Part shown: positions 42,564-53,194 of the stretch, in pieces | Layout of the letters: every line of letters starts with the position of its first letter | Position numbering within the stretch: the first letter of the stretch is position 1 | NCBI RefSeq assembly: GCF_034440735.1 | Contig: NZ_CP140098.1 | Coordinates: forward strand, 854,501 to 918,500 | Origin: Deinococcus sp. AB2017081 | Lineage (GTDB): Bacteria > Deinococcota > Deinococci > Deinococcales > Deinococcaceae | Direction of reading: 5' to 3' | DNA length: 64,000 nt | Program-made: the position numbers and the translations under genes | The notes under the pieces: model-generated | The model's database searches: none | What the model was told of the DNA's origin: nothing | Seen by the model: only the letters and a program-made list of their open reading frames with translations

Positions 42564-43184
42564 ATGACCCGCCGGCGCCGCACTGAAAATGAGGCGACCC
42601 GGCCACCCCTGATCGTCCGGCCGCTCGATGCCTCGACCTGGGACGCCTTCGCGCGGCTGGTCGAGGCGAGTGGCGGGGTGTGGGGGGGCTGCTGGTGCCT
42701 GGGCTTCCACATGAAGCTGGGGCGGGACGGCCTGAGCTGGGCGCAGCGGCGGGCCGCCAAGGAGCAGCGCGTCCTGGCCGGCACCGCCCACGCCGCGCTG
42801 GTCTTCAGCGGCGAGGACTGCGTGGGCTGGTGTCAGTTCGGCACACCCGAGGAGCTGCCCGAGGTCAAGAGCCGTCGCCGGTACGAGCAGGGGCTGGTCG
42901 AGCTGCCCCAGTGGCGCATCACCTGCTTCTTCACCGGGAAGGGCCAGCGCCGCCGGGGCGTGGCCCACGCCGCGCTGGCCGGCGCCCTGTCCGAGATCGC
43001 CCGCAGCGGCGGCGGCACCGTCGAGGGCTACCCCGAGGACACCGACGACCGCACGCTGTCGGGGGCGTTCCTGCATACCGGCCCAATGGCCGCCTTCGAG
43101 AAGCACGGCTTCATCCGCACGCGCAGGGTTGCCCCGCACCGCTGGGTGATGACCCGCACCGTGACCGCAGGAGACTGCCCATGA
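42564..43184 (+). CDS. GNAT family N-acetyltransferase
   Basis: The 206-residue GNAT protein has GVWGGCWCLGFHMKLG near the start, typical of one GNAT branch. GWCQFGTPEELPEVKSRRRYEQ follows, then the CoA loop FTGKGQRRRGVAHAALAGAL. I choose ATG 42564 because GAGGAG stands six bases upstream. GTG 42549 is possible. The stop overlaps the next DinB gene (ATGA). The substrate is unknown. Confidence 0.82.
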   Translation: MTRRRRTENEATRPPLIVRPLDASTWDAFARLVEASGGVWGGCWCLGFHMKLGRDGLSWAQRRAAKEQRVLAGTAHAALVFSGEDCVGWCQFGTPEELPEVKSRRRYEQGLVELPQWRITCFFTGKGQRRRGVAHAALAGALSEIARSGGGTVEGYPEDTDDRTLSGAFLHTGPMAAFEKHGFIRTRRVAPHRWVMTRTVTAGDCP

Positions 43185-43759
43185 ACCCACTGGAGACCTA
43201 CGACTACCTGACCCGTGCCCGCCGCGACCTGTGGGCCACGCTGGAGGCCGCCCCGGACGAGGTGCTGCGCCGTCCGCTGCTGCACGGCAAACGCTTCGAC
43301 TCGATCCTCGACCTCGTGCTGCACACCGCCGAGGTGGAGGACGGCTGGATCCACGGGGACTTCCAGGGCCTGCCGATGGTGCAGGATCGGCACCCGGATG
43401 TGCGTGACCGCCCGGACGGCCCCGACACCGGCCTGTCCCTGGCCACCATCCAGGCGTACTGGCAGGATGTGGAGGCCGACACGCGGGCGTATCTGAGCGC
43501 CCTGACGGACAGCGACCTGACGCGGGTGGTGACGCTGGAGGACTGGCCCGAGGGGCACCGGCAGTTCCGGCTGGACGGCCTGGTGTGGCACGTCCTGCTG
43601 CACGAGGTGCGGCACACCGCCCAGATCGCCGCGCTGCTGCGCACGCAGGGCGTGAAGCCCCCTCAGCTCGATCTGCTGTTCTACCTGCCGTCCGAGGAGA
43701 CCGGCCGCAGCTCGGAGGGCTTCATCAATCCCCGGCCGGCGCCGCAGGAGACCCCGTGA
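43181..43759 (+). CDS. DinB family protein, copy 3 (intact histidine triad)
   Basis: The 192-residue DinB superfamily protein appears to have a complete metal site: a histidine in LDLVLHTAEVEDGW and the HxxxH pair in VLLHEVRHTAQIAALLR. Members can act as thiol S-transferases or metal-dependent enzymes. It is coupled to both neighbours by four-base overlaps (ATGA at 43181; GTGA at 43756). GCAGGAG precedes its start. Confidence 0.87.
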   Translation: MNPLETYDYLTRARRDLWATLEAAPDEVLRRPLLHGKRFDSILDLVLHTAEVEDGWIHGDFQGLPMVQDRHPDVRDRPDGPDTGLSLATIQAYWQDVEADTRAYLSALTDSDLTRVVTLEDWPEGHRQFRLDGLVWHVLLHEVRHTAQIAALLRTQGVKPPQLDLLFYLPSEETGRSSEGFINPRPAPQETP

Positions 43760-44265
43760 CCGACCCCGCCCTGCTGTTCGAGGCCTTCCGGCGCAATGCC
43801 CGCGTGAACGCCCTGCTGCTCGACGACCTCTCCGACGAGGATCTGGCCCGTTCGGACGGCCAGGGGGGCATGACCGTGGCGCAGATGCTGTCGCACATGG
43901 GCGCGTCGCGCGGGGGCTGGGTGCAGGAGATGTCGCCCGAGTATGCGGCCTCGACCCTGGCCCTGACCGGCGGGCAGTCGCCCTGGAGCTGGCACACGGC
44001 TGACCTGGGCACCATCCGGGCGATGCTCGCGGCGGGCGACGAGGCGGCCGTCCACGCCGTTCAGGCCCACCTGGACAGCGGGGAGCCCTTTGCCGACCCG
44101 CACGGCGTGGGCACCTTTCCCACCCACCCCGCCCTGTTCCTGCTGTATATGATCGTCCACGACGCCAACCACCGGGGTCAGATCGTCGCCCTGCTGCGGC
44201 AGGGGGGTGTCCCTGCGGAGCGGCTCGATCGCCTCGAAGACCAGTGGAACCTCTGGCGCACGTGA
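43756..44265 (+). CDS. DinB family protein, copy 4 (intact histidine triad)
   Basis: The 169-residue DinB protein has a histidine in VAQMLSHMGASRGGW and HxxxH in YMIVHDANHRGQIVALLR. It starts at GTG 43756 inside the previous stop, with GCAGGAG upstream. It is closely related to the next gene (both begin with a FRRNARVNA segment), so this is a recent duplication pair. Confidence 0.86.
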   Translation: MTDPALLFEAFRRNARVNALLLDDLSDEDLARSDGQGGMTVAQMLSHMGASRGGWVQEMSPEYAASTLALTGGQSPWSWHTADLGTIRAMLAAGDEAAVHAVQAHLDSGEPFADPHGVGTFPTHPALFLLYMIVHDANHRGQIVALLRQGGVPAERLDRLEDQWNLWRT

Positions 44266-44291
44266 CCCCCCCGACCCCCACAGGAGACGCC

Positions 44292-44813
44292 ATGACCGAT
44301 CTGACCCTGCTGCTCGACTCGTTCCGCCGCAACGCCCGCGTGAACGCCGCCGTCCTGGCCGCCGTGAAGCCCGATGAATATGACCTCACGGACGGGAAGG
44401 GCGGCCAGAGTGTCGCCCAGATCCTGCGGCACATGGCGGGCTTCCGCGTGGGCTGGCTGTGGAACATCTCGCGCGAGCACGCCATGCCCCTCCTTGACCC
44501 CACCCAGCAGGACGCCGACGGCGACCCCATGTGGCGCTGGCAGGGCAAGGCCCCGGACGAACTCGCGGACGCCTTCACCGAGGGCGACGCCGCCGCCGTG
44601 GCCGCCGTGCAGAGCGCCCTGGAGGAGGGCCGCACCTTCCCAGACCCGTGGGGCGAGGGGACGTACCAGTCGAACCCCGCGCATTTCCTCCAGCACACCA
44701 TCGTCCACGACAGCCACCACCGGGGGCAGATCATGACCCTCCTGCGGGAGGGCGGCCGCACCAGGGAGGAGATGGACGCCCTGGACGAGCACTGGGCCAT
44801 CTGGCGCGAGTAG
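44292..44813 (+). CDS. DinB family protein, copy 5 (intact histidine triad)
   Basis: This 173-residue paralogue of copy 4 has a histidine in VAQILRHMAGFRVGW and HxxxH in HTIVHDSHHRGQIMTLLR. ATG 44292 follows CAGGAGACGCC. It is the last of the five DinB genes in 4 kb. Confidence 0.87.
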   Translation: MTDLTLLLDSFRRNARVNAAVLAAVKPDEYDLTDGKGGQSVAQILRHMAGFRVGWLWNISREHAMPLLDPTQQDADGDPMWRWQGKAPDELADAFTEGDAAAVAAVQSALEEGRTFPDPWGEGTYQSNPAHFLQHTIVHDSHHRGQIMTLLREGGRTREEMDALDEHWAIWRE

Positions 44814-44831
44814 CGCGGGATACTGGGGGCC

Positions 44832-45242
44832 ATGACGCCCCGACTGACCCTGTCGCTGCTGCCGCTGAAGCTCGCCGTGGTGCAGCTCCCGGCCGACGCG
44901 CCCCTCCCACCCCTGGGCGGGGCCTTCTTCTCGGTGACCCGCACCCCGGACGAACTGTCGCTGGTGTGCGAGGACGCCCACGTGCCGACCGGCGCCCGAG
45001 CCGAACGCGGCTGGATCGCCCTGAAACTGAGCGGCCCCTTCGCGTTCACGCAGACCGGCATCCTGGCCGCCGTGCTCAATCCCCTGCGGGACGCGCAGGT
45101 GGGCATCTTCGCGGTCAGCACCTTCGATACGGACTTCGTGCTGGTCAAGCACGAGCGGCGGCACGCGGCCCTGGAGGCGTTAAAGGGCGCGGGTCACACG
45201 ATTCTGGACGACGGCGTGCTGGACGCGGCGGAGCAGGAATGA
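44832..45242 (+). CDS. ACT-domain protein
   Basis: The 136-residue protein has the ACT_7 arrangement also found as a free-standing relative of aspartate-kinase regulatory domains: TPDELSLVCEDAHVP, then WIALKLSGPFAFTQTGILAAVLNPL and VGIFAVSTFDTDFVLV. It probably binds an amino acid. GATACT lies seven bases before ATG 44832. The stop overlaps the phosphatase start (ATGA). Confidence 0.85.
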   Translation: MTPRLTLSLLPLKLAVVQLPADAPLPPLGGAFFSVTRTPDELSLVCEDAHVPTGARAERGWIALKLSGPFAFTQTGILAAVLNPLRDAQVGIFAVSTFDTDFVLVKHERRHAALEALKGAGHTILDDGVLDAAEQE

Positions 45243-45835
45243 CGCTGGTGCTGGCGCGGCACGGCGAATCGGCCGGCAATATCGAGCAGGTCTTCCGGGG
45301 GCCAGCGAGCCAGTCGGACGGCCTGACGGATCAGGGCGAGGCGCAGGCCAGGGCACTCGGGCTCCACCTGGCGACCCTGGCGCTGCCCGCCCCGCGCGTG
45401 TACGCCAGCGCGTACCGCCGCGCCCAGGCGACCGCGCAGGCCATCGCCGATGCTCTGGGCACTGGCGTGACCGTACTGGACGGCGTGCAGGAGGTCGACT
45501 GCGGCGAGTGGGTGGGCCGCGCGTATACCGACATGCACACGCACCGGGGCGAGGTGCTCGGCGCGGACGGCGCCCCCGACTTTCCCGGCGGGGAATCGGC
45601 GGCGGGGGTGGCGGCCCGCTTCCGCGCGGCGCTGGAACCGCTGCTGGGCGGCGACCACACACCTATCGTCGTGTCGCACGGCTTTGCCCTCCAGGCGCTG
45701 CTGATCGACCTGCTGCCCGGAGACGGCGCGGCGGCGTGGGCCGACGGCCGCTACGCGCACGGCAACGCGGCGTATACCGTCCTGAACCGGGAAGACGACG
45801 TGTGGACGGTCGAACTGCTGGCCCGGGAGGTCTGA
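45239..45835 (+). CDS. Histidine phosphatase family protein (GpmB/CobC-like)
   Basis: The 198-residue phosphatase has the RHG motif LARHGESAGN with the phospho-accepting histidine, LTDQGEAQARALG, VYASAYRRAQATAQAI and the second histidine in IVVSHGFALQALL. The natural substrate (sugar phosphate or other phosphoester) cannot be told. It is translationally coupled to the ACT protein gene. Confidence 0.9.
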   Translation: MTLVLARHGESAGNIEQVFRGPASQSDGLTDQGEAQARALGLHLATLALPAPRVYASAYRRAQATAQAIADALGTGVTVLDGVQEVDCGEWVGRAYTDMHTHRGEVLGADGAPDFPGGESAAGVAARFRAALEPLLGGDHTPIVVSHGFALQALLIDLLPGDGAAAWADGRYAHGNAAYTVLNREDDVWTVELLAREV

Positions 45836-45863
45836 ACACCCAGACTCGCGGGCGGTCACGCAC

Positions 45864-45869
45864 TATCCT
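45864..45869 (+). promoter_or_regulatory. Leaderless-type -10 (TATCCT) for the S4 protein gene
   Basis: TATCCT lies six bases before ATG 45876, with GCCCGC between and no ribosome-binding site. It is one of a repeated pattern in the window. Confidence 0.55.
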
Positions 45870-45875
45870 GCCCGC

Positions 45876-46574
<699 letters not shown>

Positions 46575-46593
46575 CCGGGCACCCGGACACCCC

Positions 46594-47595
46594 GTGATCG
46601 ACCTCAGTGCCCGTCACCCTCCACCGGATCCCCAGGGACTCCTGGCCGGACTTGCGCCCAGCGCCCGCTTCCGGCACGTCCGGTTCGGCACGTACCGTCC
46701 CAATCCCGAGTACCCCAGTCAGGACGCTGCCCGCGCCAGCCTCCAGGCCTTCCTGAAGGGGGCCCAGGTCAGGCCCGGCGGCTTCCGCCTGTTCCGCCGC
46801 GCCAAGCCTGAGGGACGCGGCCTGTATCTCGATGGGGGCTTCGGCGTCGGCAAGACCCACCTGCTCGCCAGCACCTATTTCGAGGCCGACGGCGAGCGGG
46901 CGCTGATGAGCTTCCAGGATCTGATGTACCTGATCGGGGCGCTCGGCATGACCGGGGCCGTCCAGGCCTTCCGGGGCCACGACCTGCTCCTGATCGACGA
47001 ATTCGAACTCGACGATCCCGGCAACACGCACATGGCGAACACCTTCCTGTCGCAGCTCATGCCCGCCGGCACCAGCGTTGTCGCCACCAGCAACACCGAG
47101 CCCGGGGCGCTGGGCCAGGGCCGATTCAATGCCGGCGACTTCCAGCGGCAGATCCAGGGCATCGCCGACCGCTTCGACACCCACCGCATCGACGGCCCCG
47201 ACTACCGTCAGCGCGGCACCACGCCGGCCGAGGTGCTGACCCCGGAAGCGTTTGCCGCGTGGCAGGCCCGGCAGGACGACCGTACCCTGGCCGTCCTCAC
47301 GCACCGCGACCTGAACCGGCACCTGCTCGCCGTGCATCCCAGCCGCTTCGCGCAGCTGCTGGACGGGGTGCAGGCCGTCGGTGTCACCGATCTGGTGGCC
47401 ATGCCCGACCAGAACGTCGCCCTGAGATTCGTCCACTTCATCGACAAGCTGTACGACCTGGGGCTGCACGCGGCGTTCAGCGGCGCCCCGCTGGGGAAGC
47501 TGTTCAGCGAGACGTACCGACATGGGGCGTATGCGAAGAAGTACAGCCGGTGTCTGTCTCGGGTGTCGGAGATGCTGCGGGAGGCTGGGGGGTAG
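46594..47595 (+). CDS. zapE: Cell division protein ZapE-like AAA ATPase (AFG1 family)
   Basis: The 333-residue ATPase has Walker A GGFGVGKTHLL (81-91), Walker B LLLIDEFELDD and the family segment FLSQLMPAGTSVVATSNTEPGALGQGRF. ZapE acts at the division ring in other bacteria, and mitochondrial AFG1 handles membrane proteins. The start is GTG 46594; no convincing ribosome-binding site was found. It runs towards dnaG, with a repeat between them. Confidence 0.88.
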   Translation: MIDLSARHPPPDPQGLLAGLAPSARFRHVRFGTYRPNPEYPSQDAARASLQAFLKGAQVRPGGFRLFRRAKPEGRGLYLDGGFGVGKTHLLASTYFEADGERALMSFQDLMYLIGALGMTGAVQAFRGHDLLLIDEFELDDPGNTHMANTFLSQLMPAGTSVVATSNTEPGALGQGRFNAGDFQRQIQGIADRFDTHRIDGPDYRQRGTTPAEVLTPEAFAAWQARQDDRTLAVLTHRDLNRHLLAVHPSRFAQLLDGVQAVGVTDLVAMPDQNVALRFVHFIDKLYDLGLHAAFSGAPLGKLFSETYRHGAYAKKYSRCLSRVSEMLREAGG

Positions 47596-47599
47596 TTAC

Positions 47600-47976
47600 C
47601 AGCAGCCCCACCCCCCCACCCCCCCAGCCCCCCTGCCCGCCGGCAGGGGGGAGCTAAGCGCTGCGCTCGGCAAAGTGCGTGTTGGAGTGCGCCGCTGGTC
47701 GTGTTCTCGGAGCTGTGGAGGCGGCGTATCTGCCATCTGCGTTCACGCCGTCAGCGCCCGTGCGCTTCGCGCCCGATGGCATTCGGTCATGGGCAGGATG
47801 GGGCGCTTCGGCTAAAAAGTCCTCCTCCCTTGTGGAGTAGGCTGGGACTCGCAGAGTTGCGAAGCAGAGGGGGGCGTGAGACCACCGTTCCCGCCAGCAA
47901 GACACCGTGCCACAAGACGTCCCTCTCCCACGGGGAGAGGGAGGGAGGAGCGCAGCGACGGAAGGGTGAGGGGTTC
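47600..47976. repeat. Dispersed intergenic repeat, copy 3, plus palindromic element
   Basis: A 381-base gap between convergent genes. The left part is the dispersed repeat: a GC hairpin (CCCCCCTGCCCGCC... with GGCAGGGGGG), GCGCTGCGCTCGGCA, core CCCGATGGCATTCGGTCATG (47772-47791), CTTCGGCTAAAA, and hairpin TCGCAGAGTTGCGA. The right part (about 47920-47976) is a palindromic element: CCCTCTCCC, then GGGGAGAGGGAGGG, ending GGGTGAGGGGTTCC directly against the dnaG stop. No ORF is supported. Confidence 0.8.
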
Positions 47977-49743
<1,767 letters not shown>

Positions 49744-49877
49744 GCCCTCACCCCCTTCCCGCCGGATGCACGGTGCAGGGCGGCCCACGACAGGGCACCC
49801 GGCACGGTTCCGGTAGTCTCTGAGTGTACTCCTCCCCGGGCCTGCACGCCAGAGGAGAAAAACACTGTCTGGCACGG

Positions 49878-49884
49878 TATAAAT
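49878..49884 (+). promoter_or_regulatory. Candidate -10 (TATAAAT) upstream of a membrane protein gene
   Basis: TATAAAT stands out in GC-rich DNA between the divergent dnaG and the gene at 49956. It is preceded by GG (extended form). No good -35 was seen at the usual distance. It lies 72 bases before the membrane protein start. Confidence 0.4.
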
Positions 49885-49955
49885 TCCGGCCGCGCGACTG
49901 GGTGGGCTTTCCCTCAATTCCCGTGGCGCGACCGGCGCAAGCTGAGGACTCTGCC

Positions 49956-50387
49956 ATGTCCAGCCTCGGTGATCCCCCCAACTACTCCACGCCGCGCACG
50001 CTGGGGCTGGCGCTGGTGAGCATCCTGGCCTCGCTGGCGCACTTCGTGCTGGGGGCGCTGGACTACGGGGCGGTCAGCCGCTACCTGGGCCTGGGCACCA
50101 TGCTGCTGGCCGGCCTGCTGCTGGTCTTCGGTGTCCTGACCCTGATCCGCTACGCGGAGGCGCGGGACGCGATGGGCGATCCCTACGCCCGCGCTCCCAT
50201 GTACGCCACGCCCCACGAACGCCTGACGGTGCTGGTCGGCGTGGGCCTGAACGCCGCCGGGGCGCTGGCCGCGCTGGCGTGGGCCGCGCACGGTGACTGG
50301 CCCACATGGCACGCCGTGGCCGCGCTGGTGAACGTCTGGGCGGCGGTGCTGGCGTGGCGGGGGCGGCCTTTGCCGGAACGGGTGTAG
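49956..50387 (+). CDS. Small multi-span membrane protein of unknown function
   Basis: The 143-residue protein has four hydrophobic segments ([69 protein letters not shown]) and a charged cytosolic loop. I recognise no family. ATG 49956 follows GCTGAGGACT with only a weak ribosome-binding site. The frame runs back to 49824 without protein character. Confidence 0.7.
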   Translation: MSSLGDPPNYSTPRTLGLALVSILASLAHFVLGALDYGAVSRYLGLGTMLLAGLLLVFGVLTLIRYAEARDAMGDPYARAPMYATPHERLTVLVGVGLNAAGALAALAWAAHGDWPTWHAVAALVNVWAAVLAWRGRPLPERV

Positions 50388-50405
50388 ACCGGCGCACCGC
50401 CGTGC

Positions 50406-50729
50406 TCAGTCGAACACGTTTACGGGCCGGGCCGCGTCGAGCCAGCCGTGCTCGCGCAGGAAGGCGCGGAATTCGGCCAGCACTTCCCGTGCCTCGGGCT
50501 GTACGCCCGGTGGCAGGGACTGCACCCACTGCTCGCCCGTGACCGGCGTGTAGGCCAGCAGCGGGGCCAGATCGCCCAGGAAGGTGTCCAGCGCGTCCAG
50601 CAGCACCTTGACCCGGCCGCGCCGGGGGCCGGGTACGCCGTCCATGAAGGCCTGGATCGCCACGGACAGCCGCAGGGGGCCACGGTGTAGACCGTGTCCT
50701 GACCGGAACGAGGGCGGCACCGGGGACAT
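50406..50729 (-). CDS. Hypothetical protein (107 aa)
   Basis: A 107-codon frame; the C-terminal two thirds ([46 protein letters not shown]) look like a helical protein. The N-terminal start is uncertain: ATG 50729, or ATG 50645 giving MDGVPGP. I recognise no family. It is convergent with the membrane protein gene, 18 bases apart. Confidence 0.5.
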   Translation of the reverse strand: MSPVPPSFRSGHGLHRGPLRLSVAIQAFMDGVPGPRRGRVKVLLDALDTFLGDLAPLLAYTPVTGEQWVQSLPPGVQPEAREVLAEFRAFLREHGWLDAARPVNVFD

Positions 50730-50882
50730 GCCCCCATGCTGCCCCGTTCCCGTCAGCGGGCCTTCAGCGCGGCGTCAGGGCACCGTCAACGGCCCCGCGT
50801 GAAGGCACGGGCAACCCTGCCGCAAGCCCGTCTTGAGATCCCCATCACCCCGGTATCAGCCCCCTCGCGCACGCTGGAGGGT

Positions 50883-51446
50883 ATGACCAAGCAGCAACTG
50901 CAGGGCAAGAAAATCGCCATCCTCGCCGCCGAGGGCTTCGAACAGGTCGAACTGACCAAGCCCCGCCAGGCGCTCACGGACGCCGGGGCCACCACCGAGA
51001 TCGTCAGCCTGAAGCCCGGCGAGATCCAGGGCCTGAACCACATCGACAAGGGCGACATGGTCAAGGTCGACAAGACCGTGGACGACGTCAGCGCCAGCGA
51101 CTACGACGGTCTGCTGCTCCCCGGCGGAGCCGTGAATCCCGACACGCTGCGCCTGAGCAAGCCCGCCATGGCCTTCGTGAAAGCCATGTACGACGCGGGC
51201 AAGCCGATTGCCGCCATCTGCCACGCGCCGTGGAGCCTGTCCGAGACCGGTCTCGTGGACGGTCTGAAGATGACGAGCTGGCCCAGCCTGCAGCACGAAC
51301 TGAAGCAGGGCGGGGCCCAGTGGGTCGATCAGGAGGTCGTCGTGGACAGGGGCATCGTCACCAGCCGCAACCCCGACGACATCCCTGCCTTCAACGCCAA
51401 GATGATCGAGGAATTCGCGGAGGGCGACCACAGCAGCAAGCGCTGA
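50883..51446 (+). CDS. DJ-1/PfpI family protein (type 1 glutamine amidotransferase-like)
   Basis: The 187-residue protein has [17 protein letters not shown], the glycine motif [13 protein letters not shown] and the nucleophile elbow [10 protein letters not shown] (C113, H114). It is close to the YhbO/PfpI stress proteins, which are described as protein or nucleic-acid deglycases or proteases. A role in carbonyl or oxidative stress is likely by family. CTGGAGG precedes ATG 50883. Confidence 0.9.
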   Translation: MTKQQLQGKKIAILAAEGFEQVELTKPRQALTDAGATTEIVSLKPGEIQGLNHIDKGDMVKVDKTVDDVSASDYDGLLLPGGAVNPDTLRLSKPAMAFVKAMYDAGKPIAAICHAPWSLSETGLVDGLKMTSWPSLQHELKQGGAQWVDQEVVVDRGIVTSRNPDDIPAFNAKMIEEFAEGDHSSKR

Positions 51447-51487
51447 AATAAACGACCCCTCTGCAAGCAGGTCTGCGACTCACCCAA

Positions 51488-51515
51488 CCCTCTCCCCACG
51501 GGAGAGGGCTTTTCT
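51488..51515 (+). terminator. Intrinsic terminator after the DJ-1/PfpI gene
   Basis: CCCTCTCCC (51488-51496), loop CAC, GGGAGAGGG (51500-51508), then CTTTTCTT. It is a classic stem plus U-tract 42 bases after the stop. The stem belongs to the same sequence family as the palindromic repeats elsewhere in the window. Confidence 0.8.
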
Positions 51516-51591
51516 TGCCTGTCCTTCACGCCTGAACCTGCCTGAAGGCCGCCCTCACCCCGCGCCCGACGTGGCGGCGCAGGCTGGGCGC

Positions 51592-51915
51592 ATGACACAG
51601 AACGCGCAGTACAAGGTCAGCCAGCACGACACCACGCACGGCCAGGACGGCGAGCACCATCTGATCCGGGGGCAGCACGGCAGCATGCGCCTGTGGCACC
51701 GCGAGGAACCCGCTGGCGAGAAGCCCGAGACCATGAACGAGTACGAGACCCTGGGCTACGTCATCGCGGGCCGCGCCGAGCTGACCGTGGACGGGCAGAC
51801 GATCTCGCTGGAACCCGGCGACTCGTACTGTGTGCCCATGAACGTGCCCCACACGTACCGGATCACCGAGACCCTGACTGCCGTGGAAGTCACCACGCCA
51901 GCCACCGAGAAATAG
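51592..51915 (+). CDS. Cupin-domain protein
   Basis: The 107-residue single cupin has ETLGYVIAGRAELTVDGQ (motif 1 without the usual histidine pair) and LEPGDSYCVPMNVPHTYRIT (motif 2 with H). The metal site seems reduced. It could be a small binding or isomerase protein; the substrate is unknown. The start is ATG 51592. An earlier ATG at 51571 is less likely. Confidence 0.8.
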   Translation: MTQNAQYKVSQHDTTHGQDGEHHLIRGQHGSMRLWHREEPAGEKPETMNEYETLGYVIAGRAELTVDGQTISLEPGDSYCVPMNVPHTYRITETLTAVEVTTPATEK

Positions 51916-51929
51916 GCACAGCGAAAAAG

Positions 51930-51963
51930 CGCCCGCCCCGGAGTGACCGGTGGCGGGCGTTTG
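51930..51963 (+). terminator. Terminator after the cupin gene
   Basis: CGCCCGCC (51930-51937) pairs with GGCGGGCG (51952-51959), with CCGG...CCGG extending the stem, followed by TTTG. It is 14 bases after the cupin stop and is preceded by A5, so it could act in both directions. Confidence 0.7.
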
Positions 51964-51977
51964 CGCTGCGGTGCTAT

Positions 51978-52104
51978 ACGGACTCGGCTCTATTCCCGTC
52001 CATCCAGGAGAGCGCCGGATGCACGTCCATGTCGCGGAGCCCGCACTTTCTCCTTCTCCGGTCGGATTGAACCCGCTTTTCAGCGGCATTCAATCGGAGT
52101 CCGT
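51978..52104. repeat. MITE-like element with terminal and internal inverted repeats
   Basis: ACGGACTC (51978-51985) and GAGTCCGT (52097-52104) form perfect 8-bp terminal inverted repeats around 127 bases. Inside the right end is a nested stem: GATTGAA (52065-52071), then CCGC-TTTTCA-GCGG, then TTCAATC (52089-52095). The element ends one base before the stop codon of the NTF2-like gene. It resembles small non-coding repeats described in Deinococcus genomes. The copy number is unknown from this window. Confidence 0.6.
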
Positions 52105-52105
52105 G

Positions 52106-52483
52106 TTACTTCGTTTCCACCGGCCCCACGAACGCCGCACTGTCGTAGTACGTCCGGAAAGCCTGCACCTTGCCGTCCCCGATCTCGATGATGCTCACGC
52201 CCCGGTACGACAGCTCGCGCCCGCCCTTCATATGGCCGGTCGCCACCCACTCCATGACACCCATGCCCGCTGCCTCGTGGCTCTCGGTGAACTCGGACTG
52301 GATGTCGTCGAAGTTCCCCAGGTAGGCCTCCCAGAACTCGCGGGCGCCGTCCTGGCCCGACCATTCCTTGTCGGTCAGGTTCTGTAGGGTCACGTTCTCG
52401 GCGTGCAGTTCCAGCAGGGGGGACACGTCGCCCGAGGATTCCGCCGTGCTCAGGGCCGCCATGAAGTCATCCGTGATCGTCAT
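52106..52483 (-). CDS. NTF2/SnoaL-like protein
   Basis: The 125-residue alpha+beta cone protein has LHAENVTLQNLTDKEWSGQDGAREFW, GMGVMEWVATGHMKGGRELSYRGVSIIEI and the closing DGKVQAFRTYYD, all typical of SnoaL-like polyketide cyclase/ester-cyclase proteins. A small hydrophobic ligand is expected. TGCACT lies six bases before ATG 52483. Its stop codon lies beside the inverted-repeat element. Confidence 0.87.
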   Translation of the reverse strand: MTITDDFMAALSTAESSGDVSPLLELHAENVTLQNLTDKEWSGQDGAREFWEAYLGNFDDIQSEFTESHEAAGMGVMEWVATGHMKGGRELSYRGVSIIEIGDGKVQAFRTYYDSAAFVGPVETK

Positions 52484-52584
52484 GGGGGCAGTGCATCACG
52501 CCGCCCCCGGCGTAAGCGTGGGCGGGCGCACCGTATGGGGGTCGGCTGAAGTGGGGGTGAAGTTTTTGGGGTTGGAGAAAGGGA

Positions 52585-52882
52585 TTCCCACCCCCCCAGC
52601 CCCCCTACCCGGAGGGCAGGGGGGAGCAGCGCTGCGCTAGGCATGTGGTCGCCATGCCCGTCTGATTGGCCCCGCACGTGGTCTGCGTTGGCGTGGGGCT
52701 GCGTACCTGCCCATTCCATTGACGCCGTCAGCGCCCGTGCGCTTTGCGCCCGATGGCATTCGGCCAGTCGCAGGGGGCCACGCTTCGGCTAAAACCCCCT
52801 CTCCCCTCGTGGGTGACTCGGAGAGCCGCTTAGCGGAGGGTTGGGGTGAGGGGGCGTGTGACCACCGACCCCGCCAGCACCC
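52585..52882. repeat. Dispersed intergenic repeat, copy 4
   Basis: The 501-base gap (52484-52984) contains the most complete copy: GC hairpin CCCCCCTACCCGGAGGGCAG, GCGCTGCGCTAGGCATGTGG with CGCCATGCCC, GACGCCGTCAGCGCCCGTGC and core CCCGATGGCATTCGGCCAGT (52749-52768). CTTCGGCTAAAA and a hairpin with CCGCTTAGCGG follow, then GTGTGACCACCGACCCCGCC. The rest of the gap holds the left direct repeat at 52924 and a -10 at 52973. No ORF is supported. Confidence 0.8.
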
Positions 52883-52923
52883 CACCTTGCTCCAAACACC
52901 GCCTACCCCCGCCCCATGCCTAG

Positions 52924-52944
52924 GGCCAAAGCGGAAGCCGGAGC
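52924..52944 (+). repeat. Left direct repeat flanking the nucleotidyltransferase pair
   Basis: GGCCAAAGCGGAAGCCGG plus AGC is matched at 53616-53636 with two differences (19 of 21 identical). The two copies bracket the two-gene module, as target duplications or recombination sites would. Confidence 0.5.
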
Positions 52945-52972
52945 ACGGGAACGCAGCAGCACGGCACCCTGA

Positions 52973-52978
52973 TAAACT
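52973..52978 (+). promoter_or_regulatory. Leaderless-type -10 (TAAACT) of the nucleotidyltransferase module
   Basis: GATAAACT ends six bases before ATG 52985 and no ribosome-binding site intervenes. The hexamer is a good match to the TANNNT pattern of this window. Confidence 0.55.
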
Positions 52979-52984
52979 GCACCC

Positions 52985-53194
52985 ATGACCGTCCAGAACG
53001 CCAGAATGAACCGTCAGGTACTGGACGTAACGACATTTGACGAACAGGAACCGGACTACGTGTACTGGCTGGCCCGCACGCCCGCTCAGCGGCTGGAAGC
53101 GCTAGAACTCCTGAGGCAGGTGCACTATGGATACGATCCAGCTACCACCCGACTTCAGCGAGTTCCTGAGCTTGTTGAACCTGCACCACGTTGA
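52985..53194 (+). CDS. Small partner protein of a nucleotidyltransferase module (69 aa)
   Basis: The 69-residue protein has the segment YWLARTPAQRLEALELLRQVHYGYDPATTRLQ. It is recognisable from small genes that precede MNT-like nucleotidyltransferase genes in many bacteria. Its last 68 bases overlap the next gene in another frame, as is common for this pair. It may be an antitoxin or partner (inference; no function is shown for the family). Confidence 0.72.
   Translation: MTVQNARMNRQVLDVTTFDEQEPDYVYWLARTPAQRLEALELLRQVHYGYDPATTRLQRVPELVEPAPR

Noticed and set aside
47900..47976. Repeat block before dnaG as the end of a prophage or integrative element
   Set aside because: There is no integrase, no phage gene and no compositional change. 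The same sequence occurs at other gene ends, so it is a dispersed repeat.
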